Shown here: piece by piece, positions 27,882 through 38,709 of the stretch
Numbering within the stretch: position 1 is the stretch's first letter
Layout of the letters: every line of letters starts with the position of its first letter
From: Vicinamibacterales bacterium
Lineage (GTDB): Bacteria; Acidobacteriota; Vicinamibacteria; Vicinamibacterales; UBA8438
DNA: 64,000 nucleotides
Direction: 5' to 3'
Assembly (NCBI GenBank): GCA_958296065.1
Contig: CATQHX010000003.1
Location: 60,066 to 124,065, forward strand
Program-made: the position numbers and the translations under genes
The notes under the pieces: generated by a model
What the model saw: only the letters and a program-made list of their open reading frames with translations
What the model was told of the DNA's origin: nothing
The model's database searches: none

Positions 27882-30749
27882 ATGACCATCACACAGCGTG
27901 CAGCCGAGGTGCCAGCGGCACCCGTGGCGACGTTCAACGAGTTCTATCGCGCGGTCAACACGCGAGTGAATCCGCACAAGAACGGTCCGGACCGGTACAC
28001 GTGCCGCGATCCGTTTCCATGGCAAAAGAGGCTGGCGGAAGAAGTGGCCCGCGACGAGAAGTGGCGCAGGGAAATCGGCGTACAGACAGGACTGGGAAAG
28101 ACAGCCTGCCTCGAAATCGCGGTGTGGTGGCTGGCTTCTCAAGCCCACCGGTGCCCGGCCGAGCGGACGGCGCCGACGCGGATCTGGTGGGTGGTCAACC
28201 GTCGACTGCTCGTCGACTCGACAGCAGCACACGCGGAGACAATCGCCAGGCTGCTCGAAGCACCAAGCCAAGCCGACCGACCCGAGACGGCGCGCAAGAC
28301 CCTGGAAGCCGTCGCTGCACGGCTGCGTGCACTGTCCGCCGATCCGCAGGGCGTGCCACTCGAAGTTATCCGGCTGCGCGGCGGCGTCGCCGCTGAAACT
28401 CCGACGGATCCGGCCCAGCCAGCAATCGTGCTGTGCACCTTGCCCATGTACGGATCGCGGCTGCTGTTCCGCGGCTACGGATCCAGTTCAAGACGGCGCG
28501 CGGTCGATGCCGCAATGGCCGGCACCGACAGTCTCGTGCTGTTGGACGAAGCCCATCTGGCCCCGCACCTGAGAACCTTGCTCCCTGCATTGGAAGCGTG
28601 CACTCCCGGAGCGCAGCCGATCCTGGCACAAGCCCGCGCGAGGCCGACGCTGGTATCGCTGACCGCGACCGGAGACGCCGCCGACAACGAACGGTTCGAA
28701 CTCGACGAGGACGACAGAGCGCACCCGATCGTCCTGCAGCGTCTCGACGCCGTGAAGCCGCTGGAGTTGCGCATGGAGGCGGGCGAGGCCGCTCGACGAC
28801 TCGCGGACGCGACGCTCGATCTCGTCGGGCAAGCGCCTGGGCGGGCAGCGTGCGTCGTTTTTGCCAACACGCCGAAGACCGCGCGCGAGACGTTCGACCG
28901 CCTGCGGAAGAAGTACGCGGAGGGTGCGGCCGAGCTGTTGCTGTTGACCGGTCTCTTGCGGGAACGGGAGGCGGAACGGGTGCGTGAGCGAATCCTCCAC
29001 AAGAAGGATGGCATGGCGGCGGTGCGCGACGAGGCTGCCAAACGTGAGCGCCACTTGATCGTGGTCGCGACGCAGACCCTGGAGGTGGGCGCGGACATCG
29101 ACGCGGAGTACCTGGTCACGGAGGCTTGCGGCGTCCGAGCGCTCACGCAGCGGTTGGGTCGACTGAACCGCCTCGGGCGATACGAGCACGCGCGCGCGGT
29201 CTACGTCCATGTACCGCCACCGAAGTCACGGAGTGCACGCAAGGGTGGCAGTCAGGATTCGGACACGTGGCCGGTCTACGGCGCCGAGCCCGCCACCTTG
29301 CTCAGGAGGCTTCAGGATGCTGGTGGCGAGGTCGGAGGCACCGTCGTGAACCTGTCGCCCAGGCGCGTGGCAACCGTTCTGGGAACGCCCGATGAGGTGC
29401 TAAGTCGGGCGCCGGAGGTTCTGCCGGGAATCCTGTGGGAGTGGACGAAGACGACGACGCCACCGCGTGGCGAAGCGCCCGTGGAGCCGTACTTCAGCGG
29501 CATAGGCGGGGCGGATCACTCCGTGTCGCTGATCTGGCGTGTCCACGTGCCCGAAGCGGGAGACCGGCTCTGGCCGCGCGCCACAGATCACGAAGCGGTA
29601 GGTGTCTCGGTCGAAGAGGTGCGTCGCGTGCTGAGAGACGAGAACATCCGTCGGTTGGGGCCGGACGGAGTGACGGTCGAAGAAATAGAGGCGGCGGAAC
29701 TGCGGCCGGGTGATCAGATCGTGTTGCCGAGCGATCGTGGCCTGCTGGACCCATTCGGTTGGAATCCGGAGGCTTCCGATCCCGTCGTTGACGTGTCCAT
29801 CGCCAGACAGGGATTGCCGCTAGATGCGACGGCAGTCGAACGACTGTGCGGGGTCGAACTCGAGAAAGCGCTGATCAAGACAGCCTTGGGGATCACCGAC
29901 GAGGATGGCGAGGAGATCGATCAGGAGGAGAAACGCGAAGCGGTTCAGGCGATTCTGACTGCGGTCGGAACCGCCCCGACACCGAATGGTTGGGATGAGG
30001 CCGAGTGGGCCAGCTTCACCGAGTCGCTGACGCCATCCATGGTGAAGCCTCGCGAGGAGGTACCGCGGTTGCAGGTCAGGAAGCAGGCGCTCGAGAGGCA
30101 TGCCAGCGACTTCGACGAGACCTCGCTCGGAGCGGCGGTAGAACTGGATCGACATGGTCAGGCAGTGGCGGCGCGGGCCGCGGGAATTGCGCAGAGAATT
30201 GGTGTAGAGCGGGAGCTGATCGACGTCGTAGAGCGCGCCGGAGCCCTCCACGACATCGGCAAGGCCGAACGGCGCTTCCAGCGGTGGCTCGATCCGTCGG
30301 GGAAGCGAGGTGTACTCGTAGCGAAGTCGGAGGCACCGCGTGACCAATGGGAGACGATGCGCATCGCTGCTGGATGGCCGCGGGGCGGCCGACACGAAGA
30401 CCTGTCGGCTCGATTGGTGCGCGCATGGCTGGCACAGGTCCCCGCCTGGGGCGATCCCATACGCCGGGATCTGCTGGTCCATCTGGTGGTCAGCCACCAC
30501 GGGAAGGGCAGACCTCTCGTGCGACCGGTCGTGGACGGTACTCCGGCGGTGGTGAGTAGGAACATCGCAGGAGCAAGCGTCCAGGCGCTGGCGGACCTGG
30601 CTGTCGTCGACTGGGAGCAGCCTGCCCGCTTCAGGCGGCTCAACGAACACTTCGGAGCCTGGGGACTGGCGCTGCTCGAAGCGCTCGTGATTCGGGCGGA
30701 CCATGCCGTATCCGGAGGAGCAGAGGTCGAACTGGAGGCAGCGGAATGA
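27882..30749 (+). CDS. cas3: Cas3 helicase-nuclease with C-terminal HD domain
   Basis: 955 residues. Walker A VQTGLGKTACLEIA (about 66), DEAH box VLLDEAHLAPHL (about 219), VVATQTLEVGADIDAEYLV and motif VI QRLGRLNRLGR (about 422) make the SF2 helicase; the HD nuclease follows with GALHDIGKAERRF (about 787) and LVVSHHGKGRP. HD after the helicase is the type I-G arrangement, opposite to I-E. Degrades target DNA after Cascade binding. 27 bp after csb2 with GAGCGAGG upstream; ends overlapping the next start (ATGA). Confidence 0.95.
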   Translation: MTITQRAAEVPAAPVATFNEFYRAVNTRVNPHKNGPDRYTCRDPFPWQKRLAEEVARDEKWRREIGVQTGLGKTACLEIAVWWLASQAHRCPAERTAPTRIWWVVNRRLLVDSTAAHAETIARLLEAPSQADRPETARKTLEAVAARLRALSADPQGVPLEVIRLRGGVAAETPTDPAQPAIVLCTLPMYGSRLLFRGYGSSSRRRAVDAAMAGTDSLVLLDEAHLAPHLRTLLPALEACTPGAQPILAQARARPTLVSLTATGDAADNERFELDEDDRAHPIVLQRLDAVKPLELRMEAGEAARRLADATLDLVGQAPGRAACVVFANTPKTARETFDRLRKKYAEGAAELLLLTGLLREREAERVRERILHKKDGMAAVRDEAAKRERHLIVVATQTLEVGADIDAEYLVTEACGVRALTQRLGRLNRLGRYEHARAVYVHVPPPKSRSARKGGSQDSDTWPVYGAEPATLLRRLQDAGGEVGGTVVNLSPRRVATVLGTPDEVLSRAPEVLPGILWEWTKTTTPPRGEAPVEPYFSGIGGADHSVSLIWRVHVPEAGDRLWPRATDHEAVGVSVEEVRRVLRDENIRRLGPDGVTVEEIEAAELRPGDQIVLPSDRGLLDPFGWNPEASDPVVDVSIARQGLPLDATAVERLCGVELEKALIKTALGITDEDGEEIDQEEKREAVQAILTAVGTAPTPNGWDEAEWASFTESLTPSMVKPREEVPRLQVRKQALERHASDFDETSLGAAVELDRHGQAVAARAAGIAQRIGVERELIDVVERAGALHDIGKAERRFQRWLDPSGKRGVLVAKSEAPRDQWETMRIAAGWPRGGRHEDLSARLVRAWLAQVPAWGDPIRRDLLVHLVVSHHGKGRPLVRPVVDGTPAVVSRNIAGASVQALADLAVVDWEQPARFRRLNEHFGAWGLALLEALVIRADHAVSGGAEVELEAAE

Positions 30750-31648
30750 TGCAGATGGTGTGTCCCGGCTTGCCGGCTGCCTGGATCAACGCCTGGCTTG
30801 CGGCGGTCGGGGCCACGGTGCTGGATCCGCGGATCCGATTGCAGTGGACGACAGGGGGCACGCCCGTGGCGGTGCTCTCGGCCGCCGAGGCGGAGCCCCT
30901 AACGATTCTTGTCGAGTCGTGGCCGGACGAGGCGCTGGTGGCCGACTTGCCGATCGCCGAGAACTGGAAGAGAGCCGGCAAGCTGCAACGAAGGGTCGCG
31001 GTGGAAGCATTCGCTGAGCGAGCACGAGTTGCGCGCGGCCATCCGTATTCGTGGACTCTCTCGTCGACGATGACGGATCTGTGCGTCGACGAGAACGGTG
31101 AGGTTGCGCATGCGCCGTTCGACCCGGCAGGTCCGGGGACGATCAAGTGGCTGCATCATCGGCTGATGAGGATCCATGGGCAGGTGGAGCCTTCACCGAC
31201 CCGGATTCGGGATTCACTTGCGGGACGAGCTGTCCGAGCGGAGGGCAATGGACTGGGGTTCGACCAGACTCGACTGGGCTCGCTGGCGGATTCGACGTCG
31301 ATGTGGACCGATCCCGTGATCGAAGAGCTCGCCTTCTTCGGTCTCGCAGTCCTGCCGGTCCGGGGCCAGGGAGCCGATCGGCGGCTTGACCGATCCGCGG
31401 ATGTGAAGGAGAGGCAGAGGGGTTGGCGCGAGGCTCGCGAGAATCGGCGTTCACGCGGCTTCAACTGGCCGGCATGGCGCCAGCCGCTCGATAGCGCGGG
31501 AATCGACGCACTAATGGACGTCTGGAACCCGCCCGACAAGAAGGGTGTGTGGGAGCGCGTGGGGGTCCACGCCGCATGGCGCAGCGTTCGTTTCGAGCCC
31601 AGGGGCTCGGCGGACACGACGAGGGCGTTTGGAGCCGAACGGCTGTGA
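30746..31648 (+). CDS. csb3: Type I-G small Cas8-like subunit (Csb3/Cas8g)
   Basis: 300 residues: MMQMVCPGLPAAWINAWLAA, VGATVLDPRIRLQWT, EELAFFGLAVLPVRGQGADR and RGFNWPAWRQPLDSAGIDAL. The gene sits where the Cascade large or Csb3 subunit lies in I-G loci (between cas3 and cas4), and the PGLPAAWINAWLAAVG start is family-like. At 300 residues it is much shorter than the roughly 700-residue Csx17 variant. Presumably recognises the PAM-proximal duplex. Name by position and weak similarity, hence moderate confidence. Confidence 0.75.
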   Translation: MMQMVCPGLPAAWINAWLAAVGATVLDPRIRLQWTTGGTPVAVLSAAEAEPLTILVESWPDEALVADLPIAENWKRAGKLQRRVAVEAFAERARVARGHPYSWTLSSTMTDLCVDENGEVAHAPFDPAGPGTIKWLHHRLMRIHGQVEPSPTRIRDSLAGRAVRAEGNGLGFDQTRLGSLADSTSMWTDPVIEELAFFGLAVLPVRGQGADRRLDRSADVKERQRGWREARENRRSRGFNWPAWRQPLDSAGIDALMDVWNPPDKKGVWERVGVHAAWRSVRFEPRGSADTTRAFGAERL

Positions 31649-32262
31649 AGCCCGATCCCATCGTACCGATTTCCGCCATCGAGCATTTCGTGTACTGCCC
31701 GCGGCAGTGCGCCCTCATTCATTGCGATGGCGTTTGGAGCGACAACGCGCATACGGTCAGGGGATCGCGCGCGCATCGGCGGGTCGACAGCGGGCGCCAT
31801 CGCCGTGAACGAGGACGGCAGGTGCTTCGGGCCATTCCGCTGTGGTCCGAGGCGTTGGGACTATCGGGACGCGCCGATGCCGTGGAAATCGAAGGCGGCG
31901 CGGTGCGTCCGGTCGAGTACAAGTCGGGCGTTCGCCATGGCACGGCGGCGGATCTGCAATTGTGCGCGCAGGCGCTGTGTCTGGAGGAGATGCTTGGCGT
32001 CGATGTGCTCTGCGGGCATGTGTGGTACGGGGGGCCAAGACGCCGCGTCCAAGTCGATTTCACGCCGGCGATCCGTTGCGACGTCCAGGACGTGATATGC
32101 CTGATTCGGGCGCAGATGCTAACGGCGGAGTTGCCGGATGCGCCGAATGATCCTCGCTGCGCGGAATGTCAGCTCCTGCAGCACTGTGTTCCCGAGTTGA
32201 CGAGTGCGCCCCGCAGGGTGAGTCGTTACATGGCGAGCGTGGTGTTCGAATGCGCTACTTGA
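31645..32262 (+). CDS. cas4: Cas4 PAM-processing nuclease
   Basis: 205 residues from GTG 31645 (overlaps the cas8 stop by 4 nt): VPISAIEHFVYCPRQCALIH at the start, RecB-like active-site strands LGLSGRADAVEIEG and VRPVEYKSGVRHG, and a C-terminal cysteine set DPRCAECQLLQHC. With the N-terminal C-x-x-x-C this gives the usual four iron-sulphur ligands. Cas4 trims prespacers and sets PAM and orientation together with Cas1. In most I-G loci Cas4 is fused to Cas1; here they are separate frames overlapping by 13 nt. Confidence 0.93.
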   Translation: MKPDPIVPISAIEHFVYCPRQCALIHCDGVWSDNAHTVRGSRAHRRVDSGRHRRERGRQVLRAIPLWSEALGLSGRADAVEIEGGAVRPVEYKSGVRHGTAADLQLCAQALCLEEMLGVDVLCGHVWYGGPRRRVQVDFTPAIRCDVQDVICLIRAQMLTAELPDAPNDPRCAECQLLQHCVPELTSAPRRVSRYMASVVFECAT

Positions 32263-33266
32263 GCACCGTCTACGTTCGGAACCACCGCGCCCGCGTGCAG
32301 CACCGCCGGGGCGCACTGTTGGTGCGCTTGCCGGAGGGTAGTCAGCGAGTTCCGCTCGAGGCAATCGACGCGGTCATCCTTCTGGGCGGCGCTCAGGTCA
32401 CGACACAGGCGCTCGAAGCGTGCGTGCGCCGCGGCGTTCGCGTCGCAGCACTCCAGATGAGCGGAGCCGTCCGGTTCGTCGTCCAGGGCAGGACCGGTGG
32501 GAACGTGCATCTGCGTACCGCGCTGTTTCGGGCAGCCATGGACGACGCCCGAGCACTCGTCCTGTCGAAGGCCATTGTCGCGGCGAAGCTCCAGAACAGC
32601 AGGCGGATCGTCGAGCGCTGGTCGCGGGACGAGCAGAAGGCAACGGAGCGTGATTGGCTTGCGACTCGCGGTGCGCAGATCAGGGACCGGATCGCTCGAC
32701 TCGCCGACGCCGACACCGCGGATCACGTCCGGGGCATCGAAGGCGACGCCGCGCGAATCTATTTCCGTGCTGTCGGTCAGGCCGTCGCGTCGAGCGGCCT
32801 CGATTTCTCGGCGAGAACGCGGCGACCACCCCGGGATCCCGTCAACGCCATGCTCGGATTCTGCTACGGCTTGCTGGTGACCGAGTGCGTCGGCGCGACG
32901 GAGACCGTTGGTCTCGACCATCAGATGGGTTTCTTTCATCGGCCGCGCGCGGGCCGCCCTTCGCTCGCCCTCGACCTTGCCGAGGAGTTGCGCGCCCTCA
33001 CGGACCGATTCGTCGTGTCGATGATTCGCCGTCGCCAAATCCGTGCCGACAGCTTCGTCCACATGCCCGGAGGCGCCGTTTACCTGAGTGACGATGGACG
33101 AACGCATCTTCTCAAGGCGTGGGAAGAACACAAGGAAGGCGAGATCCAGCATCAGGTGTTGGGTCGCCCGGTCGGCCGGTGGGCACTGCCGTCGATTCAG
33201 GCAACGCTGCTTGCCCGGCATTTGCGTGGGGATCTTCCGGCGTATCCACCGTTCGTGTTGCCTTGA
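32250..33266 (+). CDS. cas1: Cas1 integrase
   Basis: 338 residues from ATG 32250: MRYLSTVYVRNHRARVQHRR, AIDAVILLGGAQVTTQALEA, then the metal site residues E in GIEGDAARIYF, H in LDHQMGFFH and the acidic DLAEELR. All three catalytic positions are intact. Works with Cas2 to insert spacers at the leader end. The start lies 13 nt inside cas4, a frame-changing overlap at the point where related proteins are one fused chain. Confidence 0.95.
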   Translation: MRYLSTVYVRNHRARVQHRRGALLVRLPEGSQRVPLEAIDAVILLGGAQVTTQALEACVRRGVRVAALQMSGAVRFVVQGRTGGNVHLRTALFRAAMDDARALVLSKAIVAAKLQNSRRIVERWSRDEQKATERDWLATRGAQIRDRIARLADADTADHVRGIEGDAARIYFRAVGQAVASSGLDFSARTRRPPRDPVNAMLGFCYGLLVTECVGATETVGLDHQMGFFHRPRAGRPSLALDLAEELRALTDRFVVSMIRRRQIRADSFVHMPGGAVYLSDDGRTHLLKAWEEHKEGEIQHQVLGRPVGRWALPSIQATLLARHLRGDLPAYPPFVLP

Positions 33267-33270
33267 GGCG

Positions 33271-33561
33271 ATGGACGTCCTCATTGCCTACGACATCGCC
33301 GACACGGAGGGGACTGGTGCCTCGCGGCTCAGACGTGTCGCCGAGATCTGCGGGAAGTATGGCCAACGGGTGCAGCTCTCGGTCTTCGAGTGTCGGCTTT
33401 CTCCCGCCCGGCTCGCTCGCTTGATCGGTGAGGTCGAGGACGCGATCGACCGCCAACGCGATTCGGTGAGTGTGTATCGCTTCCCCGGCCGGATCGAGGA
33501 TGCGGCGCTTCGCTTCGGGCGAAAGCAGCACCGCGAGTTGGGGCAGCCCTGGGTGCTCTGA
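33271..33561 (+). CDS. cas2: Cas2
   Basis: 96 residues: MDVLIAYDIADTEGTGASRL, RRVAEICGKYGQRVQLSVFE, DSVSVYRFP. Ferredoxin-like fold with the conserved first-strand aspartate (YDI) and the V-Q-x-S-V-F-E strand. Structural partner of Cas1 in the adaptation complex. Starts 4 nt after cas1; last gene before the leader. Confidence 0.95.
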   Translation: MDVLIAYDIADTEGTGASRLRRVAEICGKYGQRVQLSVFECRLSPARLARLIGEVEDAIDRQRDSVSVYRFPGRIEDAALRFGRKQHRELGQPWVL

Positions 33562-33755
33562 CGCGCCTGCGAACCCCCGATGATTCCGGCCCGTGACAAG
33601 GGACGAACCGTCGTTGCCTCCCGAATCCGGTGGCGGATCAGGCAAATATCGTCGATAGCGGTGCAGAATGGCGTAGGCTGCTGCGCTGTGAGGCATCGAA
33701 TGTCCACCAAATCGGACAGTCTTGGCCGATCTCGGTTGTCTTGGTCAAATTAGCA
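33562..33755 (+). promoter_or_regulatory. CRISPR leader
   Basis: The 194 bp between the cas2 stop and the first repeat hold no ORF of note and become AT-richer toward the array (TTGTCTTGGTCAAATTAGCA). The perfect repeats start right after it while the distal end is decayed, which fixes the leader at this side. It should contain the array promoter and the integration anchor. Confidence 0.8.
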
Positions 33756-36700
33756 GTGTCGCCGGGGTGCGTGCCCCGGCCTTCGTTGAGCTCGCTTGGC
33801 CTCGTCGATGCGGGCGTTCGTGGCGTCGGGTGTCGCCGGGGTGCGTGCCCCGGCCTTCGTTGAGCTGTCGAGACCGGCAAGGGGAGCGGCAAGACGCCGA
33901 CGTGTCGCCGGGGTGCGTGCCCCGGCCTTCGTTGAGCTCGGCAGGATGGCACGGCCAACGCGCTCCGTGGGTCGAGTGTCGCCGGGGTGCGTGCCCCGGC
34001 CTTCGTTGAGCTATGCCACCGGCGCACAAAGACGGCGGCCATCTCGGGTGTCGCCGGGGTGCGTGCCCCGGCCTTCGTTGAGCTCTCAAGGCTGCGGACC
34101 TCACGCTGGAAGCGGAGGCGCGTGTCGCCGGGGTGCGTGCCCCGGCCTTCGTTGAGCTAGGTTCGCGACCTCCGGCGAGCCGTCGCGCAGGTGTGTCGCC
34201 GGGGTGCGTGCCCCGGCCTTCGTTGAGCTCATGATGACCCACTTGTTGGGACCTTCGACTTTGGTTGTGTCGCCGGGGTGCGTGCCCCGGCCTTCGTTGA
34301 GCTACCACTACTCAGCTGCTATGCGCAAGGGAATCGGCGGTGTCGCCGGGGTGCGTGCCCCGGCCTTCGTTGAGCTGCGTTCGAGTACGACGACGAGCAG
34401 CACGCGACCCTCGCGTGTCGCCGGGGTGCGTGCCCCGGCCTTCGTTGAGCTCCGGCCAGCGCCGCGTCGTCGACGACCAGGCCGACGTGTCGCCGGGGTG
34501 CGTGCCCCGGCCTTCGTTGAGCTCAGTGCAAGGGAGCGCCTGCGGCCCGTTCCTCTGCCTCGTGTCGCCGGGGTGCGTGCCCCGGCCTTCGTTGAGCTAG
34601 GCCAAGCTCGCAGCCGACCGCGAACGCGCCAACGTGTCGCCGGGGTGCGTGCCCCGGCCTTCGTTGAGCTTACGAGAAGCGCAAGGCGGCCATCAACGCG
34701 GCGGGGTGTCGCCGGGGTGCGTGCCCCGGCCTTCGTTGAGCTGGCATGACCGCGCCGGCATCCTGGACGGCCCAGCGGATGTGTCGCCGGGGTGCGTGCC
34801 CCGGCCTTCGTTGAGCTAAGGCTAACCAGGTAAACCTGAAAGCGGCGCAAGTCGCGCCGCCAACGAGTACGTAGTTTGTACAGAATCCGCAGTTCGGCCG
34901 GACAAGGCAGCTAACCAGGTAAACCTGAAAGCGGCGCAAGTCGCGCCGCCAACGAGTACGTAGTTTGTACAGAATCCGCAGTTCGGCCGGACAAGGCAGC
35001 TAACCAGGTAAACCTGAAAGCGGCGCAAGTCGCGCCGCCAACGAGTACGTAGTTTGTACAGAATCCGCAGTTCGGCCGGACAAGGCAGCTAAGGCGAGCG
35101 CGCCGATTCCGCCTGGCGGCTGGCAGTGTCGCCGGGGTGCGTGCCCCGGCCTTCGTTGAGCTTCGAAGAGAAGGTGCAAGCTGGTGCATCGCGGGATGAC
35201 GTGTCGCCGGGGTGCGTGCCCCGGCCTTCGTTGAGCTGACTGGCGATTGGTCGCGAATCTACTACCAGCATCAAGTGTCGCCGGGGTGCGTGCCCCGGCC
35301 TTCGTTGAGCTGTGGGAGCTCTACATCGAGCGCTACAACGTCGAGGTTGGGTGTCGCCGGGGTGCGTGCCCCGGCCTTCGTTGAGCTAGACCCGCGTTGC
35401 AGCTCCAGGGATGCGACCTTCGCGTGTCGCCGGGGTGCGTGCCCCGGCCTTCGTTGAGCTGGGGCGGGGCGGATCATCCTGGAAGCGGCGCCGGGTGTCG
35501 CCGGGGTGCGTGCCCCGGCCTTCGTTGAGCTTCAGAACGTCAAGGGCCTGTCGGTCGACCACTACCGCGAGTGTCGCCGGGGTGCGTGCCCCGGCCTTCG
35601 TTGAGCTATGAACTCGTCGGTGAACCCGAGGTAGGGCGGGTCGAGTGTCGCCGGGGTGCGTGCCCCGGCCTTCGTTGAGCTGATCTGACCCCGACGTCGA
35701 CGATCCGCGAGAACCGCGTGTCGCCGGGGTGCGTGCCCCGGCCTTCGTTGAGCTATGACGAGGCGGGTGCTCGGCCCTGTCGCGTCGTGCGTGTCGCCGG
35801 GGTGCGTGCCCCGGCCTTCGTTGAGCTGTCATGATGGTCGAGGCGAAGCGCGTCGTCCGTCTCGCGTGTCGCCGGGGTGCGTGCCCCGGCCTTCGTTGAG
35901 CTGTCCTTCAATCGTCGGTGACCCTTGAGCGGGCCATCGTGTCGCCGGGGTGCGTGCCCCGGCCTTCGTTGAGCTCAGGGGAACAAAGCGGCGTTCGTCG
36001 AGTGCTCGGAAGTGTCGCCGGGGTGCGTGCCCCGGCCTTCGTTGAGCTTCCGTATCGTCAAAGGCCCTCGGGAGGGATTTGAGAGTGTCGCCGGGGTGCG
36101 TGCCCCGGCCTTCGTTGAGCTAAGACGGTCGAACGTCACCGGGCGATCGTATTCACGTGTCGCCGGGGTGCGTGCCCCGGCCTTCGTTGAGCTCCGATGG
36201 CGAGGTTGTGCAACTGGTCGCGACGGCTGTGTCGCCGGGGTGCGTGCCCCGGCCTTCGTTGAGCTAACGCGACGCTTCGCGAGACCTACGCCGACGAGGA
36301 CGTGTCGCCGGGGTGCGTGCCCCGGCCTTCGTTGAGCTGCGCAGGGTGCCGGGGCCGGCCACCAGGTCGAGGGGGGTGTCGCCGGGGTGCGTGCCCCGGC
36401 CTTCGTTGAGCTGCAGATGTGTCCGACCGGCGCGTCGCCGAACGGACGTGTCGCCGGGGTGCGTGCCCCGGCCTTCGTTGAGCTGGCGAATCATGCCCGA
36501 TGCGTCCGCGTCGACCAGGGTGTCGCCGGGGTGCGTGCCCCGGCCTTCGTTGAGCTTCGACCATGAACGGATCGGCGTTCATCCGAGCGGCGTGTCGCCG
36601 GGGTGCGTGCCCCGGCCTTCGTTGAGCTAGCCCCGAGGATGCCGACCTGATGGCCCAGTGGACGAGTGTCGCCGGGGTGCGTGCCCCGGCCTTCGTTGAG

Positions 36701-38709
36701 CTGTCCAGCAGGTACGCCGCATCGTGGCGACGTTCTACGAGTGTCGCCGGGGTGCGTGCCCCGGCCTTCGTTGAGCTACGAAAGAAGGCCCGGCCCCGGC
36801 GCCAGTGCGCCGAGTGTCGCCGGGGTGCGTGCCCCGGCCTTCGTTGAGCTAGCCGCGGCCCAGGCAGATCCGGAAAGCCTTACGCAGTGTCGCCGGGGTG
36901 CGTGCCCCGGCCTTCGTTGAGCTGATCTCTCGCACTTGCGGCCCGTCGACCCGGAGCCGAGTGTCGCCGGGGTGCGTGCCCCGGCCTTCGTTGAGCGGCG
37001 AAGGCCGCCGCCCGCCTCGAGGCCATCCAGGTGTCGCCGGGGTGCGTGCCCCGGCCTTCGTTGAGCGCTGTGCGTGGTGCGGCGACGCGCTCGAAGATCC
37101 GTTCGTGTCGCCGGGGTGCGTGCCCCGGCCTTCGTTGAGCGGCGGATCGGCGCCGGTGACATCGCCGCCGACGCGACGGTGTCGCCGGGGTGCGTGCCCC
37201 GGCCTTCGTTGAGCGGTGAACGAGGGCGGCTTCGTGCAGGATCTGACGGATGTGTCGCCGGGGTGCGTGCCCCGGCCTTCGTTGAGCGATCCGCGACACG
37301 GGATTCCCGCGATGAGCGACAGGCTGGTGTCGCCGGGGTGCGTGCCCCGGCCTTCGTTGAGCGGCCCGGCGCATGGAGCGGACCGCCCTGGTGTCGATGT
37401 GTCGCCGGGGTGCGTGCCCCGGCCTTCGTTGAGCGGAGCTCACGTGCGCTGGCCAGGGTGACGCCGTCGGCGTGTCGCCGGGGTGCGTGCCCCGGCCTTC
37501 GTTGAGCGGCGGAAGCTGCCCGGGTACGCGTTGATGATGGACGTGTGTCGCCGGGGTGCGTGCCCCGGCCTTCGTTGAGCGGCGTCCTCGGAGATGCCGA
37601 GCGTCGAGCAGACGGCGTGTCGCCGGGGTGCGTGCCCCGGCCTTCGTTGAGCGTGAGCAGCCGCGCCCACCAGCCGATGCGGACAGCCAGGTGTCGCCGG
37701 GGTGCGTGCCCCGGCCTTCGTTGAGCGATCGGGCTGTGGAACAAGGCCGATCTGACTGACGCCCCGTGTCGCCGGGGTGCGTGCCCCGGCCTTCGTTGAG
37801 CGTGGCGTATCGTGCCGTCAGCCGCGAGCAGCACGATGTGTCGCCGGGGTGCGTGCCCCGGCCTTCGTTGAGCGTGGCACGCGCCGGGGAACAGGCGGTC
37901 GACCGCGCAGGATTGTGTCGCCGGGGTGCGTGCCCCGGCCTTCGTTGAGCGATCGGCGCGAACGAGGCCACCCGCGGATTCCCCGAGTGTCGCCGGGGTG
38001 CGTGCCCCGGCCTTCGTTGAGCGGCGAGCGAGGCTTGAGCCGTTGACACCACCGCCGCTCGTGTCGCCGGGGTGCGTGCCCCGGCCTTCGTTGAGCGCGA
38101 GGACATCCTTACGCTCTTCCCGCAAGTAACCAACTGTGTCGCCGGGGTGCGTGCCCCGGCCTTCGTTGAGCGCGTGAGCGCCTGAAGGGCGCCGGCTTGC
38201 CGACCGACGTGTCGCCGGGGTGCGTGCCCCGGCCTTCGTTGAGCGTGCACCGCGGCGTATTGCGCCGGCATCGACCAGCGGAGGTGTCGCCGGGGTGCGT
38301 GCCCCGGCCTTCGTTGAGCGCGCCTGGGCGCGATCAACCGCTCGCGGGCGGTGGGTGTCGCCGGGGTGCGTGCCCCGGCCTTCGTTGAGCGAGGACCGAG
38401 ACGTCATCCGCGGAGAGCAAGATCGGCTGTGTCGCCGGGGTGCGTGCCCCGGCCTTCGTTGAGCGAGCCGCAGCCGCCCGCTGCGCAAGTTGGCTCGCAT
38501 GAGTGTCGCCGGGGTGCGTGCCCCGGCCTTCGTTGAGCGCTGCTCAGCAGCGACTCCCTCTGGCTGGAGCCGTTCGTGTCGCCGGGGTGCGTGCCCCGGC
38601 CTTCGTTGAGCGCAGTAGGTCGGTCACCTGGGCATCGTCGCCGTAGCAGGTGTCGCCGGGGTGCGTGCCCCGGCCTTCGTTGAGCGAACGCCGCGGCGCA
38701 CGGCCTCGG
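33756..38709 (+). CRISPR. CRISPR array, leader-side segment (about 64 repeats)
   Basis: Repeat of 36 nt starting GTGTCGCCGGGGTGCG and ending CTTCGTTGAGC, with a 7-bp stem GCCGGGG/CCCCGGC and loop TGCGTG. Spacers are mostly 35-38 nt (period 71-77). By hand count 64 repeats lie here. The base after GAGC is T in repeats 1-40 (33756 to 36923) and G from repeat 41 (start 36961) on. After repeat 15 a 273-bp tandem insertion interrupts the first bases of the spacer. The last spacer is cut at 38709 by an IS21 element. ORFs translated across the array are artefacts. Confidence 0.98.
34815..35095. repeat. Three tandem 89-bp units inserted in the CRISPR array
   Basis: Units start GCTAACCAGGTAAACCTGAA at 34821, 34910 and 34999, apparently identical, and end at 35087. 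Each holds a hairpin GCGGCGC/GCGCCGC and smaller palindromes (AGGTAAACCT, GTAC..GTAC). GCTAAGGC flanks the block at 34815-34822 and 35088-35095, consistent with an 8-bp duplication of the repeat-spacer junction; deleting 273 bp restores a normal 35-nt spacer (35091-35125). Not related to the CRISPR repeat. Nature unknown. Confidence 0.85.

Noticed and set aside
30899..31177. Minus-strand ORFs inside the cas operon
   Set aside because: Shadows of csb3 and neighbouring genes, which carry clear family motifs on the plus strand.
34821..35087. Integron attC sites for the 89-bp units
   Set aside because: The ends do not fit the RYYYAAC/GTTRRRY core sites and no integrase lies nearby.
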